Assembly (NCBI GenBank): GCA_903851195.1
Contig: CAINNJ010000023.1
Span: 1-64,000, forward strand
DNA length: 64,000 nt
Source of the DNA: an uncultured Acidobacteriia bacterium
Lineage (GTDB): Bacteria > Acidobacteriota > Terriglobia > Bryobacterales > Bryobacteraceae
Direction of reading: 5' to 3'
Position 1 is the first letter of the stretch. Every line of letters begins with the position of its first letter. The notes below the pieces were generated by a model. It was not told the DNA's origin, did no database searches, and worked only from the letters and a program-made list of their open reading frames with translations. Both the position numbers and the translations under genes were made by a program. Positions 53,710 to 61,971 of the stretch are shown here, piece after piece.

Positions 53710-54764
53710 GCTTCGCCGTCACTCTTGCAGCCACTCTTCTGCTCGCCGCCGAACCTCCCGCCGCGGAGATCAGCAACGGTCAGATTGAGGCGAAGATCTA
53801 TCTGCCCGATCCTGTTAACGGGTTCTATCGCTCCACGCGGTTCGATTGGTCCGGCGCTATCGCGAGCCTGAAGTACAAAGGACATAATTTCTACGGTCCC
53901 TGGTTTTATCGGATCGATCCCGCCGTTTACGACCTTGGATACGACCCGAAAGGTGTGGTTTCGGCTCCGTTCACCGCCATGGTGGGACCGGCGGAAGAAT
54001 TCGGAACGGACGGCGCGGCGCTGGGGTTCGGCGAGGCAAAGCCCGGCGGCACCTTTGTAAAAATCGGGGTCGGGGTTTTGCGGAAGCCGCAGGCCGGGGA
54101 GCCGCCGCTGCCTCCTCCGCCGCCGGCGCGCGGCAACTCCGAACGTTACGATCACTCCCGCACTTACACTCTGGTCGATTCCGGAAAATGGACAGTCAAA
54201 AAGACGCGCGATTCCGTGGAATTCACGCAGGTGCTCGACGATCCCGCCGATGGCTATGCTTATATCTATCGCAAGGTAGTTCGCCTGATACCGGGAAAGC
54301 CGCAACTGGTCATTGAACACAGCCTGAAAAACACCGGGCGCCATCCGATTCAGTCGACGGTTTACAACCACAACTTCTTTGTGCCCGACGGTGAAGGCCC
54401 CAGCGAGGGTTTTACGATTACCGTGCCGTTCCCCATCGAATCGCCGCGTCCGCCTACGGCGGGTTTGCTGGAAGTGCGCGGGAATCAACTCCTCTATGTG
54501 AAGACACTGGAGAGCGAAGACCGGGCCACCGCGACCCTTCACGGATTCGGCAACAGCGCGAAAGACTATGACATTCGCGTGGAGAACAAAAAGACGGGTG
54601 TGGGGTATCGCGTGACTGGCGACCGGCCGTTATCGAATATCGCGGTCTGGTCAATCCGCACGGTGAATGCCGTGGAGCCCTATATCTCGATGTCGATCGA
54701 GCCGGGGAACGAGTTTACCTGGAATCTGAATTATGAGTACTACACGCTTCCCCGCATTCCGTAG
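53703..54764 (+). CDS. Secreted aldose-1-epimerase-like beta-sandwich protein
   Basis: 353 aa with a signal peptide (VSFAVTLAATLLLAAEPPA). Galactose-mutarotase-like supersandwich features: QIEAKIYLPDPVNGFYRSTR, DWSGAIASLKYKGHNFYGPW, LVIEHSLKNTGRHPIQSTVY (NTG), NHNFFVPDG, YISMSIEPGNEFTW. It would bind or epimerise a sugar in the periplasm. I cannot place it in a named family. It overlaps its neighbours by 7 nt upstream and 32 nt downstream, so it belongs to the operon starting at 51306. Confidence 0.75.
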   Translation: MVSFAVTLAATLLLAAEPPAAEISNGQIEAKIYLPDPVNGFYRSTRFDWSGAIASLKYKGHNFYGPWFYRIDPAVYDLGYDPKGVVSAPFTAMVGPAEEFGTDGAALGFGEAKPGGTFVKIGVGVLRKPQAGEPPLPPPPPARGNSERYDHSRTYTLVDSGKWTVKKTRDSVEFTQVLDDPADGYAYIYRKVVRLIPGKPQLVIEHSLKNTGRHPIQSTVYNHNFFVPDGEGPSEGFTITVPFPIESPRPPTAGLLEVRGNQLLYVKTLESEDRATATLHGFGNSAKDYDIRVENKKTGVGYRVTGDRPLSNIAVWSIRTVNAVEPYISMSIEPGNEFTWNLNYEYYTLPRIP

Positions 54765-56634
54765 CGCGGCATTGCTGGCGGCGCTTGTCTCGGTTGCGCC
54801 CTTTGCCTCCGCTCAGGTGCGCCTCTCCGAGAGCACCGGCGTCAATCTGTTTAACAATAACTGCACGTCATGCCATGGAAAGCCTCCCGCGGATCGCGCT
54901 CCGGCGGAGGAAGTAATCCGGCAGATGCCTCCGGAACGGATCTACGAGGCGATCACCACCGGCGCGATGAAAAACATGGCGCTGAAGCTCAACGATGACG
55001 ACAAGCGCCTGCTGGCCGAATACATGGGCGGGCGCAAACTCGACAAGGGCGACACCGGCGACGCAAAGAACATGCCAAACGTCTGCGCGAGCCATCCGGC
55101 AGTCAGGGACCTCACCGCTCCGGCGTGGAACGGATGGGGCGACCTGTCGAATACCAGGTTCCAGCCGGGGAAGGCTGCCGGGCTTTCGGCGGGACAGGTC
55201 TCACGATTAAAGCTGAAATGGGCCTTCGGGTTTCCGGGTGCGACCGCGCTTTACGGCGAGACCGTGGTGGACGGCCGCGTCTATGTCAGTTCGAATGCCG
55301 GCTATGTCTATTCGCTGGATGCGGAGACGGGCTGCGTCCACTGGTCATTCCATTCGGCCGCGGTCGTGAGAAGCGGGGTTACAGTCGGAGTCCCCAGGGC
55401 CGGCAGTGCGCGCGTTGTCGCGTATTTCGGGGACATTCGCGGTAATGAGTACGCGCTCGATGCGACGAACGGAGAACTCATCTGGAAGACATCGGCCGAT
55501 TCGCAGCCGCTGGCCCGGATCACCGGAAATACCAGGCTTTATCAGGGGCGTCTGTACGTTCCGATCGCCTCGCTGGAAGAGGACGAGTCGCGCAGTGCGG
55601 TTCATGTCTGCTGCACGTTCCGGGGTGCCGTCGTCGCTCTGGATGCGGAGACCGGCAAACAAATCTGGAAGACCTACACGATTCCCGAAGAGCCGAAGTT
55701 CATTAAGAAGAATTCGATGGGTGTGGATTATATGGGCCCCTCGGGCGCCGGTGTGTGGACCACGCCGATTGTCGATACCAAACGGCGGGCGCTGTATTTC
55801 GGAACCGGAAACAGCTTCTCGGAACCGGCGCCGACGTCGGATTCCATCATGGCTCTGAACATGGACACCGGAAAGATTCTCTGGTGGAAGCAGGCGTGGG
55901 CCAACGATGTCTGGCACGGCGGTTGTATGCAGACCATTCCGGGCCGGCCGGTTACCGCAGGTCCGGGGCGAGGTCCCGGGCGCGGCAATCAGCCTCCGTA
56001 TCCCGCGGACAACTGTGTCAGCAAGACGGGGCCGGATTGGGATTATGCGGCTTCACCGAATCTGGCCACGATGAAGGACGGCAGGACGGTGATCATCGCA
56101 TCGCCGAAACAGGCCGTGGTTCGCGCGCTCGATCCCGATAAAAAGGGCGAAACAATCTGGGAGCAGGATATCGCCCGGGGTATCGGCGGTGGCGCGGGTG
56201 AAACGGTGTTCGGTGGCGCGGTGGACGATCAAAGTGTCTATTTCGGGCTTCAGTTGGGCAATGGGCTGGTGGCGCTGAATCTGGCCGACGGCGTGGAGAA
56301 GTGGTTTCTTCCCCTGAAGACTCCCGAGGCGATGGCGCAACATCGCGGCGTGGTGGCGGCTGTGAGTGTGATTCCCGGCGCTTTCTTTGCCGGCGGCATG
56401 GACGGCATCCTGCGGGCGGTTTCACCGGGCAATGGTCAGCCGATTTGGGAGTTCGACACCGCGCAGGAGTTTCAGACCGTGAACGGGGTGAAGGCGAAAG
56501 GTGGTTCCATCGGCGCGGCAGGGCCCGTAATTGCGAACGGAATGGTGTTTGTGGGCTCGGGTTATGTGGGATTCCAGAACGGGGTGCCCGGTAACGTTCT
56601 GCTGGCCTTCGCGCCTTCGTTCCTGTTGAAGTAG
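54733..56634 (+). CDS. Periplasmic PQQ-like beta-propeller dehydrogenase with cytochrome c domain
   Basis: 633 aa. Signal peptide (FRSAALLAALVSVAPFASAQ), a cytochrome c domain with CTSCHGKPP near residues 44-50 (Met ligand probably in GAMKNMALK), then an eight-bladed quinoprotein-type propeller (DTSKGKxxW-like repeats: YVYSLDAETGCVHW, NEYALDATNGELIWK, GAVVALDAETGKQIWK, SIMALNMDTGKILWW, LVALNLADGVEKWF). A vicinal Cys pair (HVCCTFRG) is the PQQ-alcohol-dehydrogenase hallmark. It resembles polyvinyl-alcohol or sugar dehydrogenases that pass electrons to haem. Last gene of the four-gene operon. Confidence 0.9.
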   Translation: MSTTRFPAFRSAALLAALVSVAPFASAQVRLSESTGVNLFNNNCTSCHGKPPADRAPAEEVIRQMPPERIYEAITTGAMKNMALKLNDDDKRLLAEYMGGRKLDKGDTGDAKNMPNVCASHPAVRDLTAPAWNGWGDLSNTRFQPGKAAGLSAGQVSRLKLKWAFGFPGATALYGETVVDGRVYVSSNAGYVYSLDAETGCVHWSFHSAAVVRSGVTVGVPRAGSARVVAYFGDIRGNEYALDATNGELIWKTSADSQPLARITGNTRLYQGRLYVPIASLEEDESRSAVHVCCTFRGAVVALDAETGKQIWKTYTIPEEPKFIKKNSMGVDYMGPSGAGVWTTPIVDTKRRALYFGTGNSFSEPAPTSDSIMALNMDTGKILWWKQAWANDVWHGGCMQTIPGRPVTAGPGRGPGRGNQPPYPADNCVSKTGPDWDYAASPNLATMKDGRTVIIASPKQAVVRALDPDKKGETIWEQDIARGIGGGAGETVFGGAVDDQSVYFGLQLGNGLVALNLADGVEKWFLPLKTPEAMAQHRGVVAAVSVIPGAFFAGGMDGILRAVSPGNGQPIWEFDTAQEFQTVNGVKAKGGSIGAAGPVIANGMVFVGSGYVGFQNGVPGNVLLAFAPSFLLK

Positions 56635-56659
56635 CGACTCCGCATCTTTCGTCAGGACG

Positions 56660-58342
56660 TCAGGAAAGCAGGATCCTGCGCAGATCCCCGTCCGGATCGT
56701 CCACCATGCGGCAACGGTTGTCGAAAACCATGGTCTGACACCGCTCGGCGTCGCTCGGCGTCCAGACCAGCCCGGGTTGGCTGGGGTTGCCCGTGCGCGC
56801 GAAGTTCACCCACGCCGCGGCCATCTTTTTCCCCAGCGCCTGCGCTTCCGGCGTGTCACCCGTGCCCTGCTGGCAGCGCTTTGTGTTGTCGAAACAGAAA
56901 GCGAGTTCCGCTGTATGCCATGCGCCCGCGTCTTCGAGCATCGGTGATTGCCAGGTGAAGTAATACTGGTAAACCGGCGCGCCATGCTGCTCGTGCTTCA
57001 GCTTCACCATGCGCTGCACGTTGTTCCGCGAGTTGACGCCGTTCACGCCGTAGGAGAGAAGGCGAATGCTCTTCTCCGGATACTTCTTCTTCATCGCGGC
57101 AATGAGCGCCGACGCTTTCGTGTCGCCCCAGGATCGCGCCAGCGCGGCATGCCACTCCGCTTCGGACGGACGCGAAGACATCCGATTCCCCTCTTCGCTG
57201 ACATTGCCGATCAGCATCGGCACGTTCTTCGAAACCTCCGGAGCCACATCGTGGAAGGAACGCAGCGTGACGGTGTGGCCGTCGACGGTGGGTGAGAAGC
57301 CGGCTCGCGGCGCGGCGGCCGGCGGTCCGCCCGGACCTGCCGCGCCCGCCGCCACCGGATTCATCTTTGCGACGGCGGCATTGCCCGCGGCATTCAGGCG
57401 GGCCCAGTCCATCTTCTGCAGCGACGCCAAATCGTTCGGCTGGAGCCCAAGCTCTTTCATGATCTGTTTCGACAACTCGCGGGACAGATCGGCCCCCGGA
57501 ATATTGCCGCCGCCGCCCGACTGCACCGAAGCGCGATGGAACAGTCCCGCGGCCGAAGGCATGCCCATCAGGCAGGTGACCTTGGAACCGCCTCCGGACT
57601 GGCCGTAGATCATGACCGAGTCCGGATCGCCTCCGAAGTTCGCAATATTCTCACGGATCCATTTCAGCGATGCGACCAGATCGGTCATTCCGACATTTGC
57701 CGATTCGGCATAGGCCGATCCGCCGATCTCCGACACATCGAAAAAGCCAAGCACGTTCAGCCGGTGATTGACCGTCACCGACACCGCGTCGTGATGGCGG
57801 GCCAGCTGAGCGCCGTCCTGCGACGGCAGTTCGTAGGCCGAGCCGAACGTAAAGCCGCCGCCGTGATAATAGACCAGAACCGGACGCTTGCCGGTCAGGG
57901 AGGGAGTCCAGACATTCAGCTTGAGCATGTCTTCGCTCATGTAGCCATCGGTCCAGTCGTAGAGGAACGATTGTTCGATCGCGGTGAAATCGTGCAGTCG
58001 CTGCGGACAGTTGGCGCCATACACCAGGGCCGGATACTCGCCGTTCCATGGTTTCGGAGCCCTGGCGGGAAGCCACCGGTTCGCGCCGCCGGTATCCTGC
58101 CCATACGGGATTCCTTTGAACGTCAGCACTCCCGAATCGACGTATCCCCGCACTTTTCCGTACTGCGTCTTCGCAACGGCCGAGCGGGGAGTCGAGCAAC
58201 TGCCGCCAGTCTGATGAGGGGTATTGTGGGTTTCCGCCGCGGCGGCCTCGAGAGCGAGCGCGCCTCCCAGCCCCGCCGCGCCGGGCAGCAGCATTGCCTG
58301 CCGGCGATTCAGCTTCGGATTCCTCAAATTCGATTCAGGCAT
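56660..58342 (-). CDS. Secreted type-B carboxylesterase
   Basis: 560 aa. The N-terminus RRQAMLLPGAAGLGGALALE is a twin-arginine-like signal. Carboxylesterase/lipase type B features: VRGYVDSGVLTFKGIPYGQD, CPQRL, EDMLKLNVWTPSL, VLVYYHGGGFTFGS (oxyanion hole HGGGF), and the nucleophile elbow VMIYGQSGGGSKVT (Gln-Ser-Gly instead of the usual Glu-Ser-Ala). Catalytic Glu/His lie further on (AWHTAELAFCF). A Gly/Pro/Ala linker sits near residue 330. It hydrolyses carboxylic esters of unknown type. Convergent with the PQQ dehydrogenase, 82 bp downstream of the TonB receptor. Confidence 0.9.
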   Translation of the reverse strand: MPESNLRNPKLNRRQAMLLPGAAGLGGALALEAAAAETHNTPHQTGGSCSTPRSAVAKTQYGKVRGYVDSGVLTFKGIPYGQDTGGANRWLPARAPKPWNGEYPALVYGANCPQRLHDFTAIEQSFLYDWTDGYMSEDMLKLNVWTPSLTGKRPVLVYYHGGGFTFGSAYELPSQDGAQLARHHDAVSVTVNHRLNVLGFFDVSEIGGSAYAESANVGMTDLVASLKWIRENIANFGGDPDSVMIYGQSGGGSKVTCLMGMPSAAGLFHRASVQSGGGGNIPGADLSRELSKQIMKELGLQPNDLASLQKMDWARLNAAGNAAVAKMNPVAAGAAGPGGPPAAAPRAGFSPTVDGHTVTLRSFHDVAPEVSKNVPMLIGNVSEEGNRMSSRPSEAEWHAALARSWGDTKASALIAAMKKKYPEKSIRLLSYGVNGVNSRNNVQRMVKLKHEQHGAPVYQYYFTWQSPMLEDAGAWHTAELAFCFDNTKRCQQGTGDTPEAQALGKKMAAAWVNFARTGNPSQPGLVWTPSDAERCQTMVFDNRCRMVDDPDGDLRRILLS

Positions 58343-58371
58343 CGCGTCTCCTTCATGTCCGTCTTTAATAA

Positions 58372-58405
58372 GAAACGCTCCGGGAAGCAGGCCCCGGAGC
58401 GTTTC
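58372..58405 (-). terminator. Terminator of the TonB-dependent receptor gene
   Basis: GAAACGCTCCGGG pairs perfectly over 13 bp with CCCGGAGCGTTTC around an 8-nt loop, just past the receptor stop at 58425. On the minus strand it is followed by CTTATTAAAG, partly U-rich. Confidence 0.75.
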
Positions 58406-58424
58406 GCTGCCTCCAAACCCGGTT

Positions 58425-61400
58425 TCAGAACCGGACTTTGGCGATCAGTTCCATCTGGCGTGAGCCCACGCTGGTGCCCGTGATCTGTCCGAAGTGGCCC
58501 GGCCCGATGAGCTTATCGGGAAGGGCGAACGACGGATGGTTCACGAGATTCGTGGCGTTGGCGCTGAAATCCAGCTTAATGCGCTCTGTAATGGTGAAGA
58601 TTTTGTGGAGCGACATGTTGATGGCGTTCAGCTTCGGTCCATAGACGATGTTTCGTCCCATATTGCCGAATGTTCCGGGAGCGGGAGCCGCAAACGCGGC
58701 GGTATTGAACCAGGAGTTAATGCTCTGTCCGCCGGATACCGCCGTGGGATTTCCCACAACGTTCGGGTACCACGAGGCATTCGAAGAGAGAGAGTAGCTG
58801 TTGTTGGTCGCCATCGTCGGCGTGAAGGGGCTGCCCGTTTGCGCCACGAAATCGCCGAACAGCTGCCAGCCGCCAATGGCCCCGTCGAGAACCCTGCTGG
58901 TATTCACGAATCTCCGGCCGCGGCCAAAAGGCAGATCGTAAGAAACATGCCCTTTGAGCATATGGCGGACGTCAAAGTTCGACGCGCCATAGTTCGCCAT
59001 CGGGTCATAAGCCTTCTGGTAGGGAGTCGCGCCCTGCAGACTGCCCCATCCGGAGGAGTCCTGGTTGTCCAGCATGTGGGACCAGGTGTAGTTGAAGTTG
59101 AACAGGAGCCCGTTGGTCAGCCGGCGGGTGATCTGCGACTGGAAAGCATGGTAGCTGGAGATGCCCTGCGTCGTGTACCCCGTGACGCTCTGGAATTGGG
59201 GATACGGACGGGAGGCCGCGTCGTTAGGTGCAAGCAGTTTTTCCGGCACCTGATTCAGGTCGGTAATGAATGCCAGATGCGATCCGTGGCTTCCGATATA
59301 CGCAACTTCGGCGACCATGTTGCTGCTCACCTGCCGCTGGACCGTCAGATTCCAGGATTTCAGGACCGGCACCGGAGACGTGTACTGGACAAAGCCGACG
59401 TTCTGCCCGTTGTAAGCCTGCGGTGTTGTAGGCGCGTTCCTGTAGAGCGTGTTAATGGCGGAGCCCTTCGATCCCTGGTAGTTCGTGTTGCCGTCGGAGG
59501 AAAGCAGGACCACCGGCTGCACGTTGTTCGTGGAATCCGTCTGGTTGCCGCTGGTGCTGAAAGCGCTGCCCAGGCCGCCGCCGTAAGTATCTACGTTCCA
59601 CGGGTAGGTGTAAAGCCCGAAGCCACCGCGCACGGTCGTCTTATTTCCCGCCTGGTAAGCGAAGCCAAATCTCGGCATCCAGATATTCCACACGCCCTTT
59701 TGCAGGCTGGTCCTGCCATTGGTTTGCGAACCCGCGTACCACATGGCGCCGGGAGTATTCGTGGCGGGATTGATGACGGTCGAGTCGAATCCTCTCTCGT
59801 TCCCGTGGATTTCGGACCATCCGGTGTTGCCCTCCCAGCGCAAACCCAGATTGAGCGTGAGCTTTGGACTAAGTTTGTAGTCGTCCTGAATGAAGACGCC
59901 GGGATTTTTCAGCCGGCCGCCGTATTCCGGCGAGACGGAAGCGGACCAGGACTTTGCATAACCAAGCAGGAAATCCGCATACGCTACGCCCGAGGTCGAT
60001 GCCAGAGGCCCCAGGTTGCTGCCGGCCGTGTAGACGCCGGTAAAACCGAGATTCGCGCTGTTGATGCTGCCCCATGCCGTGGAATCGGCGCGGAAGATAA
60101 TTACTTCGCCGCCGAAATGGAGGATGTGGCGGCCCTTGATGAGCGTCACCTGATCCGAGATGTCGATATTGTTTTCTTTATAGTTGGCAAAGCTCGGAGA
60201 TCCAGGTCCAAGGCCATAGATATTCGTGATCGAGATGGCCGGAAAGACATCTGCTTTTCCGATGCCGAGACCCAGTTTGCCCGGATACCCCTGCCCCAGC
60301 GTGTCAGGCGTGATCAGATCGTATTCACCCATGAACCCGATACGGGCTTCGTTGATCATGTGCGGGGTGATGGTCCAGTAGTCGGAGAGCTGGTTGGTCG
60401 TGTTGAAGATGTCCGAGTTGGTGCAGTTTAACGGGCACACGGGACCGACTCCGATACTGGGACCGTCATTCCAGGATGCGGAACCGGTGATCCGGTTGTT
60501 GCTCGTGACATCGGCATCGAACCGTCCGAAGTACTTCCGCTTCGGAGAACTGGACGGCAGCTGGTACGAATAGTTGTTTGTGGTAACACCGTTTGCGACG
60601 GTGCCCGGCCGGTTCGGCGCCGGAAAGTACGACTGGATGTTTTTGGCTACCGTGTCGAACATCGACGCGGGAATCTGATTGTTGACGAACGGCTGCCGCG
60701 TTACGGCGCCGGTGGTGGAATCGACAGTTTGCGTGGTCGGATTGTAGATTGGAGCCAGACCGCTGAAGTCGCCCGCGCGCATCGCCGGTGTGGGGACCGA
60801 GATAAAACTCACGGCGCCCGTGCCATGGCTGACGATGTTTTCCAGAGCGAAGAAAGCGAAGATTTTATTTTTGATCACCGGGCCGCCGAAGTTGCCGCCG
60901 AAGTCGTTGTAGTGAATAGGCGCATTTCGCCCGGCGACACCATTGAACCCAAACGGAGTGGCATTGAGCGCGGTGTTCTTGAAATAGTCGTAGCCCATGC
61001 CGTGGAACTGGTTCGTTCCGCCCTTGCTGATCTGGTTGTAAAGAATGCCGCCGGTGCCGTATTGCGCCGAGAAGAGCGAATCGCTCATCTTGACTTCGGC
61101 AATCGTGTCGAAGATGGGCGTGTTGATGACGTTGTTGCTCATCGGCGAACTGGTCGAGGCGCCGTCCATCAGCGCGTTGGAGAACGGCATGGAGCCATTG
61201 ACCGAGACGCCGCCCATACCCGCGCTGTTGTTGTTGGTGCCGTTTCCGCGCGTGCCCGGCAGGAAAGTAAGAAAGGATTGCCAGTCCGGAGTCCCTCCGG
61301 TCTGCGGGATGGACTGCAGCGTTTCCTGCGGCACCGTTTGGGAGATTTCAGCCGTGCTCGTTTCGAGCAGAGGCGCACCCTGTTCCTGGACGACAACCGT

Positions 61401-61766
61401 CTGGGACGACTGGCCGACCGTCAGCTGCACATTCAGGCCGATGACGCCGGATGTCAGCGTCATGGGACCTCTCTGCACCGAGGTGAATCCGTCCTTCTTA
61501 AAAATAATCAGATAGTGGTCCGCCGGGACGAGCGGACCGGTATCGTAGATGCCGGAATTGTTCGTGGTGAACGTACGCTCCACGTTTTTGTCGAGATCGT
61601 TCACGACCACCGTGACGCCGGGAACGACGGCTCCCGAAGAATCGGTCACGGAACCGGTAACGTCCGCCGAATTGGTCGCCTGGCCCCAGGCGGCGGCCGT
61701 GGAAAGAAGCGCGGCGCAGCCGAACAGGGCGACCGGCCGTTTGAGAAACTTCGTCAGTAACTTCAT
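58425..61766 (-). CDS. Oar-like TonB-dependent receptor
   Basis: 1113 aa outer-membrane receptor. Signal peptide (RPVALFGCAALLSTAAAWGQ), then a carboxypeptidase-like regulatory domain (about 35-110; DVTGSVTDSSGAVVPGVTVV), a plug domain (about 130-270; GVSVNGSMPFSNALMDGAST, FSAQYGTGGILYNQISKGGT), and a large barrel ending in Phe as expected for BAM substrates. Acidobacteria carry dozens of such receptors, likely importing plant oligosaccharides through TonB. An LacI-type operator overlaps its 5' leader: TGTAAGCGCTTTCG, then GGAG, 7 nt before the ATG. A second operator lies about 190 bp upstream. Confidence 0.95.
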   Translation of the reverse strand: MKLLTKFLKRPVALFGCAALLSTAAAWGQATNSADVTGSVTDSSGAVVPGVTVVVNDLDKNVERTFTTNNSGIYDTGPLVPADHYLIIFKKDGFTSVQRGPMTLTSGVIGLNVQLTVGQSSQTVVVQEQGAPLLETSTAEISQTVPQETLQSIPQTGGTPDWQSFLTFLPGTRGNGTNNNSAGMGGVSVNGSMPFSNALMDGASTSSPMSNNVINTPIFDTIAEVKMSDSLFSAQYGTGGILYNQISKGGTNQFHGMGYDYFKNTALNATPFGFNGVAGRNAPIHYNDFGGNFGGPVIKNKIFAFFALENIVSHGTGAVSFISVPTPAMRAGDFSGLAPIYNPTTQTVDSTTGAVTRQPFVNNQIPASMFDTVAKNIQSYFPAPNRPGTVANGVTTNNYSYQLPSSSPKRKYFGRFDADVTSNNRITGSASWNDGPSIGVGPVCPLNCTNSDIFNTTNQLSDYWTITPHMINEARIGFMGEYDLITPDTLGQGYPGKLGLGIGKADVFPAISITNIYGLGPGSPSFANYKENNIDISDQVTLIKGRHILHFGGEVIIFRADSTAWGSINSANLGFTGVYTAGSNLGPLASTSGVAYADFLLGYAKSWSASVSPEYGGRLKNPGVFIQDDYKLSPKLTLNLGLRWEGNTGWSEIHGNERGFDSTVINPATNTPGAMWYAGSQTNGRTSLQKGVWNIWMPRFGFAYQAGNKTTVRGGFGLYTYPWNVDTYGGGLGSAFSTSGNQTDSTNNVQPVVLLSSDGNTNYQGSKGSAINTLYRNAPTTPQAYNGQNVGFVQYTSPVPVLKSWNLTVQRQVSSNMVAEVAYIGSHGSHLAFITDLNQVPEKLLAPNDAASRPYPQFQSVTGYTTQGISSYHAFQSQITRRLTNGLLFNFNYTWSHMLDNQDSSGWGSLQGATPYQKAYDPMANYGASNFDVRHMLKGHVSYDLPFGRGRRFVNTSRVLDGAIGGWQLFGDFVAQTGSPFTPTMATNNSYSLSSNASWYPNVVGNPTAVSGGQSINSWFNTAAFAAPAPGTFGNMGRNIVYGPKLNAINMSLHKIFTITERIKLDFSANATNLVNHPSFALPDKLIGPGHFGQITGTSVGSRQMELIAKVRF

Positions 61767-61776
61767 GGTTAACTCC

Positions 61777-61790
61777 CGAAAGCGCTTACA
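61777..61790. promoter_or_regulatory. LacI-type operator in the leader of the TonB receptor gene
   Basis: Plus strand CGAAAGCGCTTACA; minus strand TGTAAGCGCTTTCG, near-perfect to TGNAANCGNTTNCA with the AGCGCT palindrome. It is immediately upstream of the GGAG ribosome site, 11-24 bp from the ATG, so bound regulator could block transcription or translation. Confidence 0.6.
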
Positions 61791-61957
61791 GAATCGAAGC
61801 TATGTTATGCAAGAGTGGCCGCGAAGTCAAGGCACCTCTTTTCGCCGCAACCATCTTTGCCGGCCGATCCCGCTGCCCTGCGCGGCTGTGGACTCCTTCC
61901 CGCCACCGCCTGTTAACTTTGGGTTGTAACGCTTCGCCCCTCTGTGTACCACAGGCG

Positions 61958-61971
61958 TGAAAGCGTTTACC
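61958..61971. promoter_or_regulatory. Second LacI-type operator upstream of the TonB receptor
   Basis: TGAAAGCGTTTACC fits the same consensus. It overlaps the last codons and stop of the FG-GAP gene and is about 192-205 bp upstream of the receptor start. Two sites 181 bp apart could allow repression by looping. The rest of the 200-bp gap 61767-61966 shows nothing else that I recognise. Confidence 0.55.

Noticed and set aside
58494-60431. 645-codon plus-strand frame
   Set aside because: Antisense to the TonB-dependent receptor; shadow of codon bias.
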